64,000 bases of DNA. Source: Anaerostipes faecalis. Its GTDB lineage: Bacteria > Bacillota > Clostridia > Lachnospirales > Lachnospiraceae. The notes under the pieces were generated by a model. That model worked only from the letters and a program-made list of their open reading frames with translations. It did not search any database and was not told the origin of the DNA. The DNA lies in the NCBI RefSeq assembly GCF_018982945.1, contig NZ_JABRXE010000006.1, forward strand, positions 1 through 64,000, given 5' to 3'. Below are positions 44,179 to 52,973 of this stretch, one piece after another. Every line of letters begins with the position of its first letter. Position 1 is the stretch's first letter. Made by a program: the position numbers and the translations under genes.

Positions 44179-44882
44179 AATGTTCTCCCCCAGAATCCAG
44201 CTAATGCTTCCATAAATTCTTTCTTCTTAGGCTTACTAACATACACAACTTCTCCCGAAGTCAATTCCACATCCAGCTTCTCCACCCGCTTCACAAATGC
44301 CATGTTGACCAGAAATCCTGTATGGCAGCGGAAAAATCCATACGGTTCCAGTTCTTTCTCCAACTCTTTCATATTTTTATAACAAATAATGTCTTTTCCG
44401 TCCGTATGCAACAGAAGATTCCGCTTATATGTTTCCGCATAGTGGAGCGTAGTCAAATCAATTTTAAAGGAACCATTATCATTTCTCACAACAATGTATG
44501 GATTTTTCTTCCGGTACTTTTCCTTCCAGCGGTTCAGCTCCACTTTCAGCCGGATATATTTCATCGGCTTTACAATATAATTGACAGCCTGATACTTATA
44601 TCCTTCCAGCGCATATTGCTTTAAAGAAGTTAAAAAGATAATACCAACATTCTCATCCTTTTTTCGAATCTGTTCGGCAGCTTTCAGTCCATCTACACCA
44701 TTCATCTGAATATCCAAAAAAATCAAATCAATGGTTGTGTCGTATTCTTCAATCAGTTCCAGCCCATCGTAATAAACTGTTACCTTTATTTCTTCTCCAA
44801 TCTCATCAGCATACTGGTTTAACATCGTTTTCAAATGCTGAACAAAATCCTGTGCATCATCGCATATCGCTATATGTAGCAT
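44175..44882 (-). CDS. LytTR response regulator, AgrA type (235 aa)
   Basis: Receiver domain at residues 1-125 (HIAICDDAQDFVQHL, phosphoacceptor Asp in TIDLIFLDIQMNGVDG, KYQAVNYIVKP) and a LytTR DNA-binding domain (about 135-235, ending VDVELTSGEVVYVSKPKKKEF). GAGGTG lies 6 bases before the ATG at 44882; the longer frame lacks a site. It heads an operon with two AgrC-type kinases; no agrB or agrD peptide gene was found nearby. Confidence 0.9.
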   Translation of the reverse strand: MLHIAICDDAQDFVQHLKTMLNQYADEIGEEIKVTVYYDGLELIEEYDTTIDLIFLDIQMNGVDGLKAAEQIRKKDENVGIIFLTSLKQYALEGYKYQAVNYIVKPMKYIRLKVELNRWKEKYRKKNPYIVVRNDNGSFKIDLTTLHYAETYKRNLLLHTDGKDIICYKNMKELEKELEPYGFFRCHTGFLVNMAFVKRVEKLDVELTSGEVVYVSKPKKKEFMEALAGFWGRTL

Positions 44883-45062
44883 CGTTGTCACCTCAAAGCA
44901 TAAATATCCAGATAACATTATACCGTAACTCTGCATTTTTCTCAACAAAGAGTCCACGGCGGATTTACCTCAAATCCTCTTTTGCGAAAAGGCGGGGCTT
45001 CTTTTTCAGAAATTCACCCCACCCTTTTATTTTTCGGCTTTTATTTTTTAGCCCTCTCTGCA

Positions 45063-45091
45063 TTGTTGCTTATTCAAAATAATGGTATAAT
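45063..45091 (+). promoter_or_regulatory. Promoter of the UPF0489 gene
   Basis: TTGTTG (45063-45068), 17-bp spacer, TATAAT (45086-45091), 38 bp before the ATG. The rest of the 44883-45128 gap holds no gene. Confidence 0.7.
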
Positions 45092-45128
45092 CAATCAGAA
45101 CATACAAACCTGACATTTTGGAGGAATA

Positions 45129-45935
45129 ATGAAGATACTTGATTTAGATATGGACTATTTCATGAATGAAATAGCTACTGGCTCACCTGATTCTAGCAGC
45201 AAACGGCTCTCCGAAGACGATTATGGCAATAGTGTATGGACAAAAGACAATGTCCGTTACTTTTTAGAAAATAATCTCGGCCTCTCAAAAAATAGAAAAG
45301 TAAGAGGGCGGATTGTCTCAGGTCATAATGAGTCCCTTTTCTTCTGGAAAGAACTCATTGAAAAAGGCGATTTAACACCTCCGTTTGAAGTTGTCCATGT
45401 AGATTCACACGCTGATCTCGGATTAGGATATTCTTCATGGACGTATATATTAGACTCACTTCTTCAGTACCCTGTTTTAGAGCGACCGAATCATAATCAC
45501 TATACGGATTGCATGGGAAATATACGAGCAGAGGGTATTGGGGACTATTTATTATTTGCCATCGCATATAGATGGATTTCAAAACTGACATACTGTGCAA
45601 ATCCGAATGGCGAAAAGAACGACTATTTATGGGATACACTGAAAGATTTTCACGAGAATTACATTTGGGATGACCCAGTTGAAAATCCAATTCAGCTTAT
45701 TTACAATCCTGAAATGGAGTTTTTAGACTATGATTCTACAGAGGAAGAAAAACAGAACTACATAAATGCTGGTAAAAAAGAGCCAGAAGTACCAATGCTG
45801 ATAATTCCAACTATTGAAAGCGTGAAGTATAATGGCGATTTTGATTTTGCTGTAATGGCACAGTCACCTAACTATACCCCAGCAAGTGCAGATTTTATAA
45901 TGGACATTTTCCGGGAGTATATAGAAGAATATTAA
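45129..45935 (+). CDS. UPF0489 family protein (268 aa)
   Basis: Starts MKILDLDMDYFMNEI and has the acidic/histidine motifs HVDSHADLGLG typical of the UPF0489 (C5orf22-related) family, which resembles the metal-binding core of ureohydrolases (arginase-like). Substrate unknown. GGAGG lies 4 bases before the ATG. It is divergent from the regulator operon and ends at a strong terminator, the last gene of the AT-rich cargo. Confidence 0.8.
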   Translation: MKILDLDMDYFMNEIATGSPDSSSKRLSEDDYGNSVWTKDNVRYFLENNLGLSKNRKVRGRIVSGHNESLFFWKELIEKGDLTPPFEVVHVDSHADLGLGYSSWTYILDSLLQYPVLERPNHNHYTDCMGNIRAEGIGDYLLFAIAYRWISKLTYCANPNGEKNDYLWDTLKDFHENYIWDDPVENPIQLIYNPEMEFLDYDSTEEEKQNYINAGKKEPEVPMLIIPTIESVKYNGDFDFAVMAQSPNYTPASADFIMDIFREYIEEY

Positions 45936-45984
45936 AACAAATTTCATATCGTAAAAAATACACCCTCACATATTGTGCAGAAAA

Positions 45985-46019
45985 GCGGCTACTGGCATTT
46001 TCCAAGTACCAGTAGCCGC
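45985..46019. terminator. Bidirectional terminator at the right edge of the cargo
   Basis: GCGGCTACTGG (45985-45995) pairs with CCAGTAGCCGC (46009-46019), preceded by AAAA and followed by TTTT. Confidence 0.8.
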
Positions 46020-46080
46020 CTTTTAGATATTATGACGAATTTCTCTTAATCCCAATATTTTAGCATTTTCCATAGCGGTT

Positions 46081-47928
46081 TTAATATGACACCACACCAT
46101 ATCCCATAATACAGGAATAGTTGATATCATAATTCCTCTGCCTAACCGCATCGCCGGAGTTGCCTTCCACCGTATAGACTCTGCCGCCCTCACACTTCTC
46201 TACGATACCTACATGATCAGACGTTCCATCTCCATTCCAGTCAAAGAAAATCAGCGTTCCTGCGCTTGGCGTGTAGCCACGCTCCTGCCACTTTCCTTTA
46301 CCTTGGAACCATGCAATCCCATCATCACAAAGTGAAAACTTTGGCATACTTCCATTTTGTATAAGCCCGCACTGGTCACCGCACCAGCTTACAAAGCAGG
46401 CACACCATAATTCATGGCTTTCAAATCCGTACCATGACCAGAACTTTTGGCCGCCCGCATTGCCAAGCTGTGAGAGCGCCACCGACACGATCTGCTCATT
46501 TCCAAACAGCGCCGCAAAGGGATTCCCTCCGGAATAATACCGCAGCACATGGGGAACATACTCCGGGTCCCCATAACCCGACCAGCCATGGGAAGCTGCC
46601 TGCTGCTGTGAAAACAACAGGGCATTGGCTTCACTGTAACCTCCATAGTTGGTGAGCGCCCAGGATATGTATCCGTTCCCGTAGTTATAGCCCTGCAGCG
46701 ACAGCTTCAGCCTGTCCAGATCCTGCGGGCTGGTACATCCTGCCTCCCGGACACAATCCGCATAGTACCGGATGCCTACCTGGATGGAATACTCCGGATC
46801 CTGTATAGCTCCCGGACTGTTGGGATACTGGGTATTATAAGGGCATTCCGAACACTGCATCGGGTCCGTCCCCTGGCCTCCGGACTCCTGCATCATGATC
46901 GCCTGGATCACCGGCACATACTCTGGGATGCCATATTCAGCGGCATATCTCTGGATGGTTGCTGTATATGCCAGCACCTGCTCACTCAAAGACGCACTGC
47001 TCTGGGAAGAACTGTAGGAAAATATGCCGCCGATCACACCTACGATCAGGATCAGCACCACAAACATTGCCCCGGCTCCGGCCGCCAATGCAGCCAGCGC
47101 GTTCCGGACAGTTTTTACCGCCGCCTCTACCGCACGTTTGAACCGAACCACTGCGTTTGCTGTTCTCTGCGCTCTTACGGCAGAGCTTTGCATCGCTTTC
47201 ACAGCCGCCTGTTTTGCTGCCTTTGCCGCCTGTGCCTGTTTAAGCGCAGATGCAGATACTTTATAAGAAGATCGGCCGGGCAGGGAGGAGGACTTGATTA
47301 CGCGCGGAGCCTGTTTGACGGACAGCTTTCGTTTCGCTCCTGCCGGGACAGCTTTTGCAGTGGCCTTCTCCCGCACCGTTTTCACCGAAGCTGCCTGTCC
47401 CTGCGTTTCCCTCGTCCGGATGGCAGGGAGCCCCTCCTGGCCGCCCTGTGCCGTTCCTGTTGTCCTTATCCGGTCCCTGCCTCTTTCCAGCTGCTTTTTC
47501 GCAGCTTCGCTCCTGGCTTTTTCCCTGCCAGCCTCTGCCGGATCTTTGGCCGATGGTCCCGCCTGCGGTGTAAGCTGTCTTACCTGTGTCCCGCTCCCGG
47601 ATTCTCCCGCGCCATTTTCTGCTGTGCGCTTTTGCCCGCGCATCTTTTCGTAAGTCTTTTTGGCAGCTTTACGGCCTGCCGCATAGGAAGCCTTTGCGCC
47701 TGCCCGGCCGGTATCCTCTGCCATCCGCTTGGCGGCAGTTTCCGTCTTGTCACTGGCATATTGGGCAGGGGATTCCTGATGCTCCGCCCCTTCCGATAAC
47801 CGGGAACCTTCCAGAGATTTCTCCTTTGCCTCCAGCACGGTCTTTCTTGCCAGTTCCTTTGGCATACGGGACGCTTTTTCCAAGACCTTCGGGCTGCGGT
47901 TATGCTCTTTCATTTTAATGTCCTTCAT
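46081..47928 (-). CDS. Conjugation cell-wall hydrolase, lysozyme-like plus CHAP (615 aa)
   Basis: Opens the peptidoglycan for the transfer channel (VirB1-like). Residues 1-280 are an Ala/Lys/Arg-rich cytosolic arm, one membrane helix follows (GAGAMFVVLILIVGVIGGIF), then a lysozyme-like domain with catalytic Glu (VIQAIMMQESGGQGTD, about 330-440) and a C-terminal CHAP amidase/peptidase with catalytic Cys in LWCACFVSWC and His in TSDHVGIVEK. GGGAGGTGAG precedes the ATG. The same fusion is the standard hydrolase of Tn916/Tn1549-like elements. Confidence 0.9.
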   Translation of the reverse strand: MKDIKMKEHNRSPKVLEKASRMPKELARKTVLEAKEKSLEGSRLSEGAEHQESPAQYASDKTETAAKRMAEDTGRAGAKASYAAGRKAAKKTYEKMRGQKRTAENGAGESGSGTQVRQLTPQAGPSAKDPAEAGREKARSEAAKKQLERGRDRIRTTGTAQGGQEGLPAIRTRETQGQAASVKTVREKATAKAVPAGAKRKLSVKQAPRVIKSSSLPGRSSYKVSASALKQAQAAKAAKQAAVKAMQSSAVRAQRTANAVVRFKRAVEAAVKTVRNALAALAAGAGAMFVVLILIVGVIGGIFSYSSSQSSASLSEQVLAYTATIQRYAAEYGIPEYVPVIQAIMMQESGGQGTDPMQCSECPYNTQYPNSPGAIQDPEYSIQVGIRYYADCVREAGCTSPQDLDRLKLSLQGYNYGNGYISWALTNYGGYSEANALLFSQQQAASHGWSGYGDPEYVPHVLRYYSGGNPFAALFGNEQIVSVALSQLGNAGGQKFWSWYGFESHELWCACFVSWCGDQCGLIQNGSMPKFSLCDDGIAWFQGKGKWQERGYTPSAGTLIFFDWNGDGTSDHVGIVEKCEGGRVYTVEGNSGDAVRQRNYDINYSCIMGYGVVSY

Positions 47929-47962
47929 CTCTCACCTCCCATCGTCTGCATACCCGTTGCCA

Positions 47963-48325
47963 TTACCGCTCCGGGGTGCTCTTGTGCTTTGCTGTTTTCT
48001 GTAGCTTTGGCAGATACCCTTCCATTTCTTTGACGGCCTGCTGTACCAGCGGATGATTCGCATAGGCCGGGATCAGGTCAATGGAATCCCGGTCGATCCG
48101 GCTGCCCACCACCAAGGGCCAGTGCATACCGGAATAATCCGGGAGCGCCGGATCGTGCAGCTCAAACCCGATTCCCGGTATGTTGCCTGCATTCCGTTTG
48201 CGGATCTTCTTATAAATCTCCACCGCCTGGGGAAGCGTTAAATCCTCATAATACTCCGCAAAGTTTTCAAACTCCATGCACCCGGCCACATAGAACCGGA
48301 TGCTGGCTGTATCTTTTTCTTCCAT
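47963..48325 (-). CDS. ICE accessory protein, YodL/DUF4316-like (120 aa)
   Basis: The protein starts MEEKDTASIRFYVAGCMEFENFAEYYEDLTLPQAVEIYKKIR and continues with a GIGFELHDPALPDYSGMHWPLVVGSRIDRDSIDLIP segment, similar to the YodL/DUF4316 modules of clostridial conjugative elements. AGGAG lies 6 bases before the ATG at 48325; the longer frame is not used. Between virB4 and the hydrolase gene, in the transfer operon. Role unknown. Confidence 0.65.
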   Translation of the reverse strand: MEEKDTASIRFYVAGCMEFENFAEYYEDLTLPQAVEIYKKIRKRNAGNIPGIGFELHDPALPDYSGMHWPLVVGSRIDRDSIDLIPAYANHPLVQQAVKEMEGYLPKLQKTAKHKSTPER

Positions 48326-48358
48326 ACTTCTCCTTTCCGGCATTCCTGCCTGTCATCC

Positions 48359-50710
48359 TTACTGGATAAATCCCTGCGCTTCCCCCGGCTTGGTTGTCAT
48401 CAAGCGGTAGAGAGCCGTGTTCTTCGGAAAGCTGTTCTCGAACGGCACGATATTGCCGGAACAGCGGATCAGGCCATGGCCCGCACCTACATTGGTGATG
48501 TAGGATAACTGGTTCTCCGAGATGTTAAGCAGGCTTGCCAGCTCATCCCGGTCGGTGGTCGCCTGGTTTAAGAGGATCAGGAACTCACTGTTTGCCAGCA
48601 TGAGCCTTGCCGTATCAGATTTCAAAAGTTCCTCCACATTCTGCGTCAGGCCGGTCACGAAACCGGAATACTTCCGGATTCTCTTGTATAGGCGGTAGAA
48701 AAAGTCGGCGCTGTATTCATACCGAAACAGCAGATAAAACTCATCCGCAAAGATCCAGGTGGTCTTTCCCATCTTCCAGTTCTGGATCACCCGGTTAAAG
48801 ATGGAATCCAGCGTGACCAGCATACCAAGGGGCATCAGCTGTTCCCCAAGCTCCCGGATATCGTAGGCGATGATCCTGCTTTTCGTATTGACATTGGTCG
48901 GCTGGGCAAAGGTGTTTAAGCTGCCGTTGATGAACAGCTCCGAGGACAGGGCAAGCCCCCTGGCCTCATCCTCAGGCTGGAGCATCAGCTGGCGGTACAA
49001 GTCTTTCAGTGTCGGCACCTGCCCCTGATAACCGCTTCGGATATAATCCCGGTACACATCTGCTGTACAGCGGTCAAGGATGGACTTTTCCTTGGCGGAC
49101 AGGTTGCCCGCACCCACCAGCTGCTCAAACAGGGACAGGATGAACTCGGATTTCTCGATCAGCGGGTTCCGGTCATTGCCATAGGCCGAATCCATATCCA
49201 TGGCATTTAAGTGGGTATCCGAGGTGGCGGAAATCTTAATGACTTCGCCGTTTAGGGCTTCCACAAGGGAACCGAATTCAGATTCCGGATCTAAGATCAG
49301 AATGTCATCTTCCGTAGACAGTGCCAGATCCACGATCTCTTCCTTTGCAGAGAAACTCTTGCCGGAGCCGCTTACGCCGAGCCGGAAAGAGTTTCCGTTT
49401 AACAGCTTCCTCCGGTCTGCCACCAGCATATTTTTGCTCACTGCGTTCTGCCCGTAATAGATGCCGCCTGGCTGCATGATCTCTTGGGTATGGAACGGGA
49501 TCAGCACCGCTGTGGACTCGGTGGTCAGGGTGCGCAGGGCGTTGATCTTCCGAAGCCCATAGGGAAGCACCGTGTTCAGTCCGTCCACTTGCTGCCATTT
49601 TAAGGTGGAAAGCTGGCACAGGTGCTTCCTTGCCACGGACAGCAGTGTCTCCGTATCGGAGTCCAGCTGCTTTTTGCTCTCCGCCATGTGTACCATGGTC
49701 AGGATGCCGAACATCATCCGCTGGTCCCTGGTGGTCAGATCCTCCAGCATTTCCTTGGTCTCTTTTCTCTGCAATTCCATATCATAAGGAACCACGGCGG
49801 AGAAGTTATTGTTGGCGTTCTGCCGCCTCTGCCAGTTGGTCACATTCGTCTCCACTCCCAGCAGCTTGTTCTGGATCTCCCGCACGGCTTCATCGGTGGG
49901 AACCGGCAGGATGTCGATGGACAGCATCAGGTCCCGGCTCAAATCACACAGCTCCGAGATCATATCGTCCTTGACATAGCTTGCGTAATCCTGCATATAC
50001 AGCACCCGCCCATACCGCTCATTGATCTTGAAATGGTCGTTCTTAAACTCCATGCTCTCCGGACAGATCCAGTCCTTGAAGCTGTGGCCTTTCTTCGCAA
50101 ATGCTTTCAGGTCAAAAGGAAAAGCAGACGGCTCGTCTGCTTTGAAAAAATCCCGGAACAGCTGGAGCCGTTCCCCAGCGTCCAGTTCCTCGGCCACCGA
50201 GGACAGCTTCGCCAGATGGGTAACGATATCTGTCCCCACACGGGCAAAGTAGGTCCTTGCCTCATCGATGTTCTTCTTATGGACGCTGATGGTCAGGTAA
50301 CGCTCCTGGTAGATGCTGTTGCTGGTGCCGCTTACCTTGGAAAGCAGCATATCGTTGTATTCCTGCCGGTAATGGTCCAGCCCGTCCCCCTTCATGGGGA
50401 TGAGCAGGGAACGCTCAAATTCTTCTTTATTGATCCGGCGGTTATTTAACGTGATCTTTGCGGATGAACCGGAATCCAGCGCATTCAAAAGCTCCGAGTA
50501 ATCCAGAAACATCTCCGTCTTATCCGCTTTGCTGGCGATGGCGTAGTTGATATCGGTAAACCGGAACGATTTCGAATACTTGTTGCCCACCTGAAAAATC
50601 CCATCCGGCCAGATACGCTGGATGGGAATGGCCTGCTGAACAGACTTCGGCACCACAAACCGCTCTTTATCCATCTTTAATGCCTGAGTCAGTGTTTTAA
50701 TCAAAAGCAT
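48359..50710 (-). CDS. virB4: VirB4-like conjugation ATPase (783 aa)
   Basis: Motor ATPase of the type IV secretion channel, peripheral at the membrane. The N-terminal half is the VirB4 alpha/beta domain; Walker A GVSGSGKSFSAKEEI (about residue 445) and Walker B TTWIFADEFYLLF (about 660), with GLTQNVEELLKSDTARLMLANSEF near the end. 783 residues fits the Tn1549-like class. Overlaps prgI by 14 bases. Confidence 0.93.
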   Translation of the reverse strand: MLLIKTLTQALKMDKERFVVPKSVQQAIPIQRIWPDGIFQVGNKYSKSFRFTDINYAIASKADKTEMFLDYSELLNALDSGSSAKITLNNRRINKEEFERSLLIPMKGDGLDHYRQEYNDMLLSKVSGTSNSIYQERYLTISVHKKNIDEARTYFARVGTDIVTHLAKLSSVAEELDAGERLQLFRDFFKADEPSAFPFDLKAFAKKGHSFKDWICPESMEFKNDHFKINERYGRVLYMQDYASYVKDDMISELCDLSRDLMLSIDILPVPTDEAVREIQNKLLGVETNVTNWQRRQNANNNFSAVVPYDMELQRKETKEMLEDLTTRDQRMMFGILTMVHMAESKKQLDSDTETLLSVARKHLCQLSTLKWQQVDGLNTVLPYGLRKINALRTLTTESTAVLIPFHTQEIMQPGGIYYGQNAVSKNMLVADRRKLLNGNSFRLGVSGSGKSFSAKEEIVDLALSTEDDILILDPESEFGSLVEALNGEVIKISATSDTHLNAMDMDSAYGNDRNPLIEKSEFILSLFEQLVGAGNLSAKEKSILDRCTADVYRDYIRSGYQGQVPTLKDLYRQLMLQPEDEARGLALSSELFINGSLNTFAQPTNVNTKSRIIAYDIRELGEQLMPLGMLVTLDSIFNRVIQNWKMGKTTWIFADEFYLLFRYEYSADFFYRLYKRIRKYSGFVTGLTQNVEELLKSDTARLMLANSEFLILLNQATTDRDELASLLNISENQLSYITNVGAGHGLIRCSGNIVPFENSFPKNTALYRLMTTKPGEAQGFIQ

Positions 50711-51137
50711 CCCTCCTTCCTTTTTTCTTCTTCGCCTTTTTCTTTGCTTCCATACGCTCTTTCTTCCGGGTGACCAGTGTCCCGTCCCCTCCGGTGCGTT
50801 CCCCGGCGAGGATCGTTTCCTCCATGCAGGCGCAGTACAGGTTCTCCGGCTTGAAACTCAGCTTCTTCGGGTACAGCAGCTCGGACTTGATAAACGCCCA
50901 CACAAACTGCTCCGCCGTCATGCCGTGATACTTAAAAAAGCCGCAGACCGCGAACGGAGCAGCGCCTAGCATACACAGCCAGCCCCGGATTTCCTCGATG
51001 GCGATCCCTTTGGTTCCGAAATAAATGCCGACTGCCGCCAGGATCGCCAGTAAGGAAAACGCACACTGGCGGAAATTCAGCCCGAAAAACATGGACTCCT
51101 GGTAATCCCGGATTTCTTTATTCATCTTTACTTCCAT
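50697..51137 (-). CDS. prgI: PrgI-like membrane protein of the transfer channel (146 aa)
   Basis: VirB3-like component: a short N-terminus (KEIRDYQESMFFGLNFRQCAFSLLA), two membrane helices (about 25-70), then a cytosolic tail rich in Lys. The order just before virB4 is the rule in Gram-positive elements, where PrgI anchors the ATPase. Confidence 0.85.
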   Translation of the reverse strand: MEVKMNKEIRDYQESMFFGLNFRQCAFSLLAILAAVGIYFGTKGIAIEEIRGWLCMLGAAPFAVCGFFKYHGMTAEQFVWAFIKSELLYPKKLSFKPENLYCACMEETILAGERTGGDGTLVTRKKERMEAKKKAKKKKGRRDAFD

Positions 51138-51145
51138 AGCTGTCC

Positions 51146-51607
51146 CTACCTTTCTTCACGGCTCTGTTTTCTTTTCCTGGGCTTTTTGGCCTCTTTGGGC
51201 TGATCGGTTTCTTCTTTTCCCGGCTGCTCCTGCCCCTGTCGCAGATGTTCTTCTACGCCTTTGGGATCAAATTCTCTCAAGCGCTCCAGATCAAAAGCTA
51301 CCTTGGCATAGGAACAATAACCGGAGAATCCAACCTCCGGCAGGATAACGCCGAGCTTATGCTTTCTGATAAATGCCAGCTTATCCCTGCTGGCAAAATC
51401 ACTGATATACGCCTCATTCGGCTCCGGCGGAAACATACTGCTCACAGGCAGGTTCACGGTCAGGTCGCCAAACGATTCAAAACCGTCCTCCGTCTTGTTA
51501 TAAAGCCCGATATACAGACACCCATTGTTCGCATAAGACGCTACCTGCAGCGCCATTTCCTCATGCCCGTACTGCCAGTCAAACCCAAGTGTTTTTATTT
51601 CATCCAT
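51146..51607 (-). CDS. DUF4313-like transfer-operon protein (153 aa)
   Basis: Soluble protein (FDWQYGHEEMALQVASYANNGCLYIGLYN, SFGDLTVNLPVSSMFPPEPNEAYISDF) with a Lys/Glu/Pro-rich tail. It resembles DUF4313 proteins encoded in this place in Tn1549-type elements. Function unknown; the family name is from memory. Confidence 0.6.
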   Translation of the reverse strand: MDEIKTLGFDWQYGHEEMALQVASYANNGCLYIGLYNKTEDGFESFGDLTVNLPVSSMFPPEPNEAYISDFASRDKLAFIRKHKLGVILPEVGFSGYCSYAKVAFDLERLREFDPKGVEEHLRQGQEQPGKEETDQPKEAKKPRKRKQSREER

Positions 51608-51621
51608 TTCTTCTATTCCTC

Positions 51622-52464
51622 CTATAATCCCATGATTTCTTTCACGATCCGGTCAGATGCTTTGATCGCTCCTACCAGAATCAACAAGTTAAAAATCAGC
51701 TCTCCCACATAGTTCCAGACGATCGTCACCGCCGACAGGCTGGTGTCCGACACGGCAGGCGTACTGGATGCGAACACGGAAAAGATGATGCAGGCCAGCG
51801 CAATGATCGCCCCTTCCAGACACACCCCGGCATAGGAGCGGATGAAGTTCTTACCCACAGACTGGGACGGCTCCCCGGCAAAAGTGGACAGGGGAATCGG
51901 GGCGATGGCCGTGTACATATACAGCTTGAACATCCTGCCGTAAACGGTCAGGATCATAATAAAGGACAGCACCGTGATCAAAAGGCTGCCAAGCAGCGTC
52001 ACGATCCATAAGGGGATGGAATCCAGCATACCCACCGATTCGATCTTTTCCACGATCTCCGCCGGGAGCTGCGTCACCGTCCCTCCGGACAGGCTTGCGT
52101 TTGCCAGAATGGTCGTGACGATGCCCTGGATGATAGAAAACAGCGCTTTCATCAGGTCCATGCCGTAGACCACCGCTCCCTGTGCCAGTGCGAACCGGAT
52201 GAACGCCTTCAGCACGTGTTCCGGCTTCTTCATGTCCGTAAAGCTGCCGCAGGTCTTGATGATCCCCATGGCAAAGAACAGAACCAACAGCCCAAGGGCG
52301 ATGGCTTTTAAGGCGTCATTGATATTCGTCATAACGCTCCAGATTGTCCCGCCCTTAAATGATTCCGGACTCTGTGTCAACAGCGTCCAGATCTCATTTA
52401 GCTTGTCATTCCAGGTATTCAGCGCAGAGTCCAGGTTCTGCACGATCCAGTTATCACTTTCCAT
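51622..52464 (-). CDS. VirB6/TrbL-like channel membrane protein (280 aa)
   Basis: Polytopic membrane protein with six or so helices (KAIALGLLVLFFAMGIIKTCG, LWIVTLLGSLLITVLSFIMI, CLEGAIIALACIIFSVF, GELIFNLLILVGAI) in a TrbL/VirB6-like order with a long N-terminal soluble region (LDSALNTWNDKLNEIWTLL). It would form the inner-membrane channel. AAGGAGGTGAGATGA lies just before the ATG. A strong terminator separates it from the gene upstream. Confidence 0.85.
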   Translation of the reverse strand: MESDNWIVQNLDSALNTWNDKLNEIWTLLTQSPESFKGGTIWSVMTNINDALKAIALGLLVLFFAMGIIKTCGSFTDMKKPEHVLKAFIRFALAQGAVVYGMDLMKALFSIIQGIVTTILANASLSGGTVTQLPAEIVEKIESVGMLDSIPLWIVTLLGSLLITVLSFIMILTVYGRMFKLYMYTAIAPIPLSTFAGEPSQSVGKNFIRSYAGVCLEGAIIALACIIFSVFASSTPAVSDTSLSAVTIVWNYVGELIFNLLILVGAIKASDRIVKEIMGL

Positions 52465-52488
52465 TTCTCATCTCACCTCCTTCGCACG

Positions 52489-52525
52489 AAAAAAAAAAAG
52501 CAGGGCAGCCCTCATTGGACTGCCC
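52489..52525 (-). terminator. Intrinsic terminator inside the transfer operon
   Basis: On the minus strand GGGCAGTCC (52525-52517) pairs with GGGCTGCCC (52511-52503) with one G-T wobble and a 5-base loop; after GC the sequence is 11 T (52499-52489). It lies between the VirB2-like gene and the VirB6-like gene. Confidence 0.85.
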
Positions 52526-52542
52526 CACACAAATGTCTTTCC

Positions 52543-52962
52543 TTACGCCATGATCAGGTCAAGGATCTCTTTCGCAAAGGTGATGATGATGCCGCCGGCC
52601 AGCGTTAAAAAGCCGTTTGCCCTCTGGCTCGGATCGTGGCTCTTAAGGCTTAATCCTACCTGCACGATACCAAATCCCAGGAGGATCAGGCCGATGGCGC
52701 GGATCAGTGAGAAAATGAAAGTGGACAGGTTATTGACCACCGACAGCGGATCGCCCGCCGCATATGCATAGGTGGTACACACATTTCCCATAAACACCAG
52801 TACGGAATAAACCGTGAGCAGTTTTCTCTGCACCCGGCTCATGGGCAGGGGAGAGGTCTCCTTCTTTCCGGCAGACTCCCTTGCGCCGGTTTCGTTCTGT
52901 TCTTCCCTCTCATCTTTCTTCAGCTTCCAGTTTTTCATATAATTAAATAATTTCATGGGCAT
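52543..52962 (-). CDS. VirB2/Maff2-like pilin-type membrane protein (139 aa)
   Basis: A charged N-terminal ~50 residues is followed by two hydrophobic segments (RKLLTVYSVLVFMGNVCTTYAYAAGDP and FIFSLIRAIGLILLGFGIVQVGLSL), then a third (FLTLAGGIIITFAKEIL). The layout of a long leader ending in AYA and two membrane helices fits the VirB2 pilin/Maff2 family. It is the gene directly upstream of the internal terminator, so it could be made in excess of the other channel parts. Confidence 0.75.
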   Translation of the reverse strand: MPMKLFNYMKNWKLKKDEREEQNETGARESAGKKETSPLPMSRVQRKLLTVYSVLVFMGNVCTTYAYAAGDPLSVVNNLSTFIFSLIRAIGLILLGFGIVQVGLSLKSHDPSQRANGFLTLAGGIIITFAKEILDLIMA

Positions 52963-52973
52963 CCCTCCAGTCT

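Noticed and set aside
47188-47799. Long plus-strand frame over the hydrolase gene
   Set aside because: It is a shadow of the Ala/Lys-rich reading frame on the other strand.
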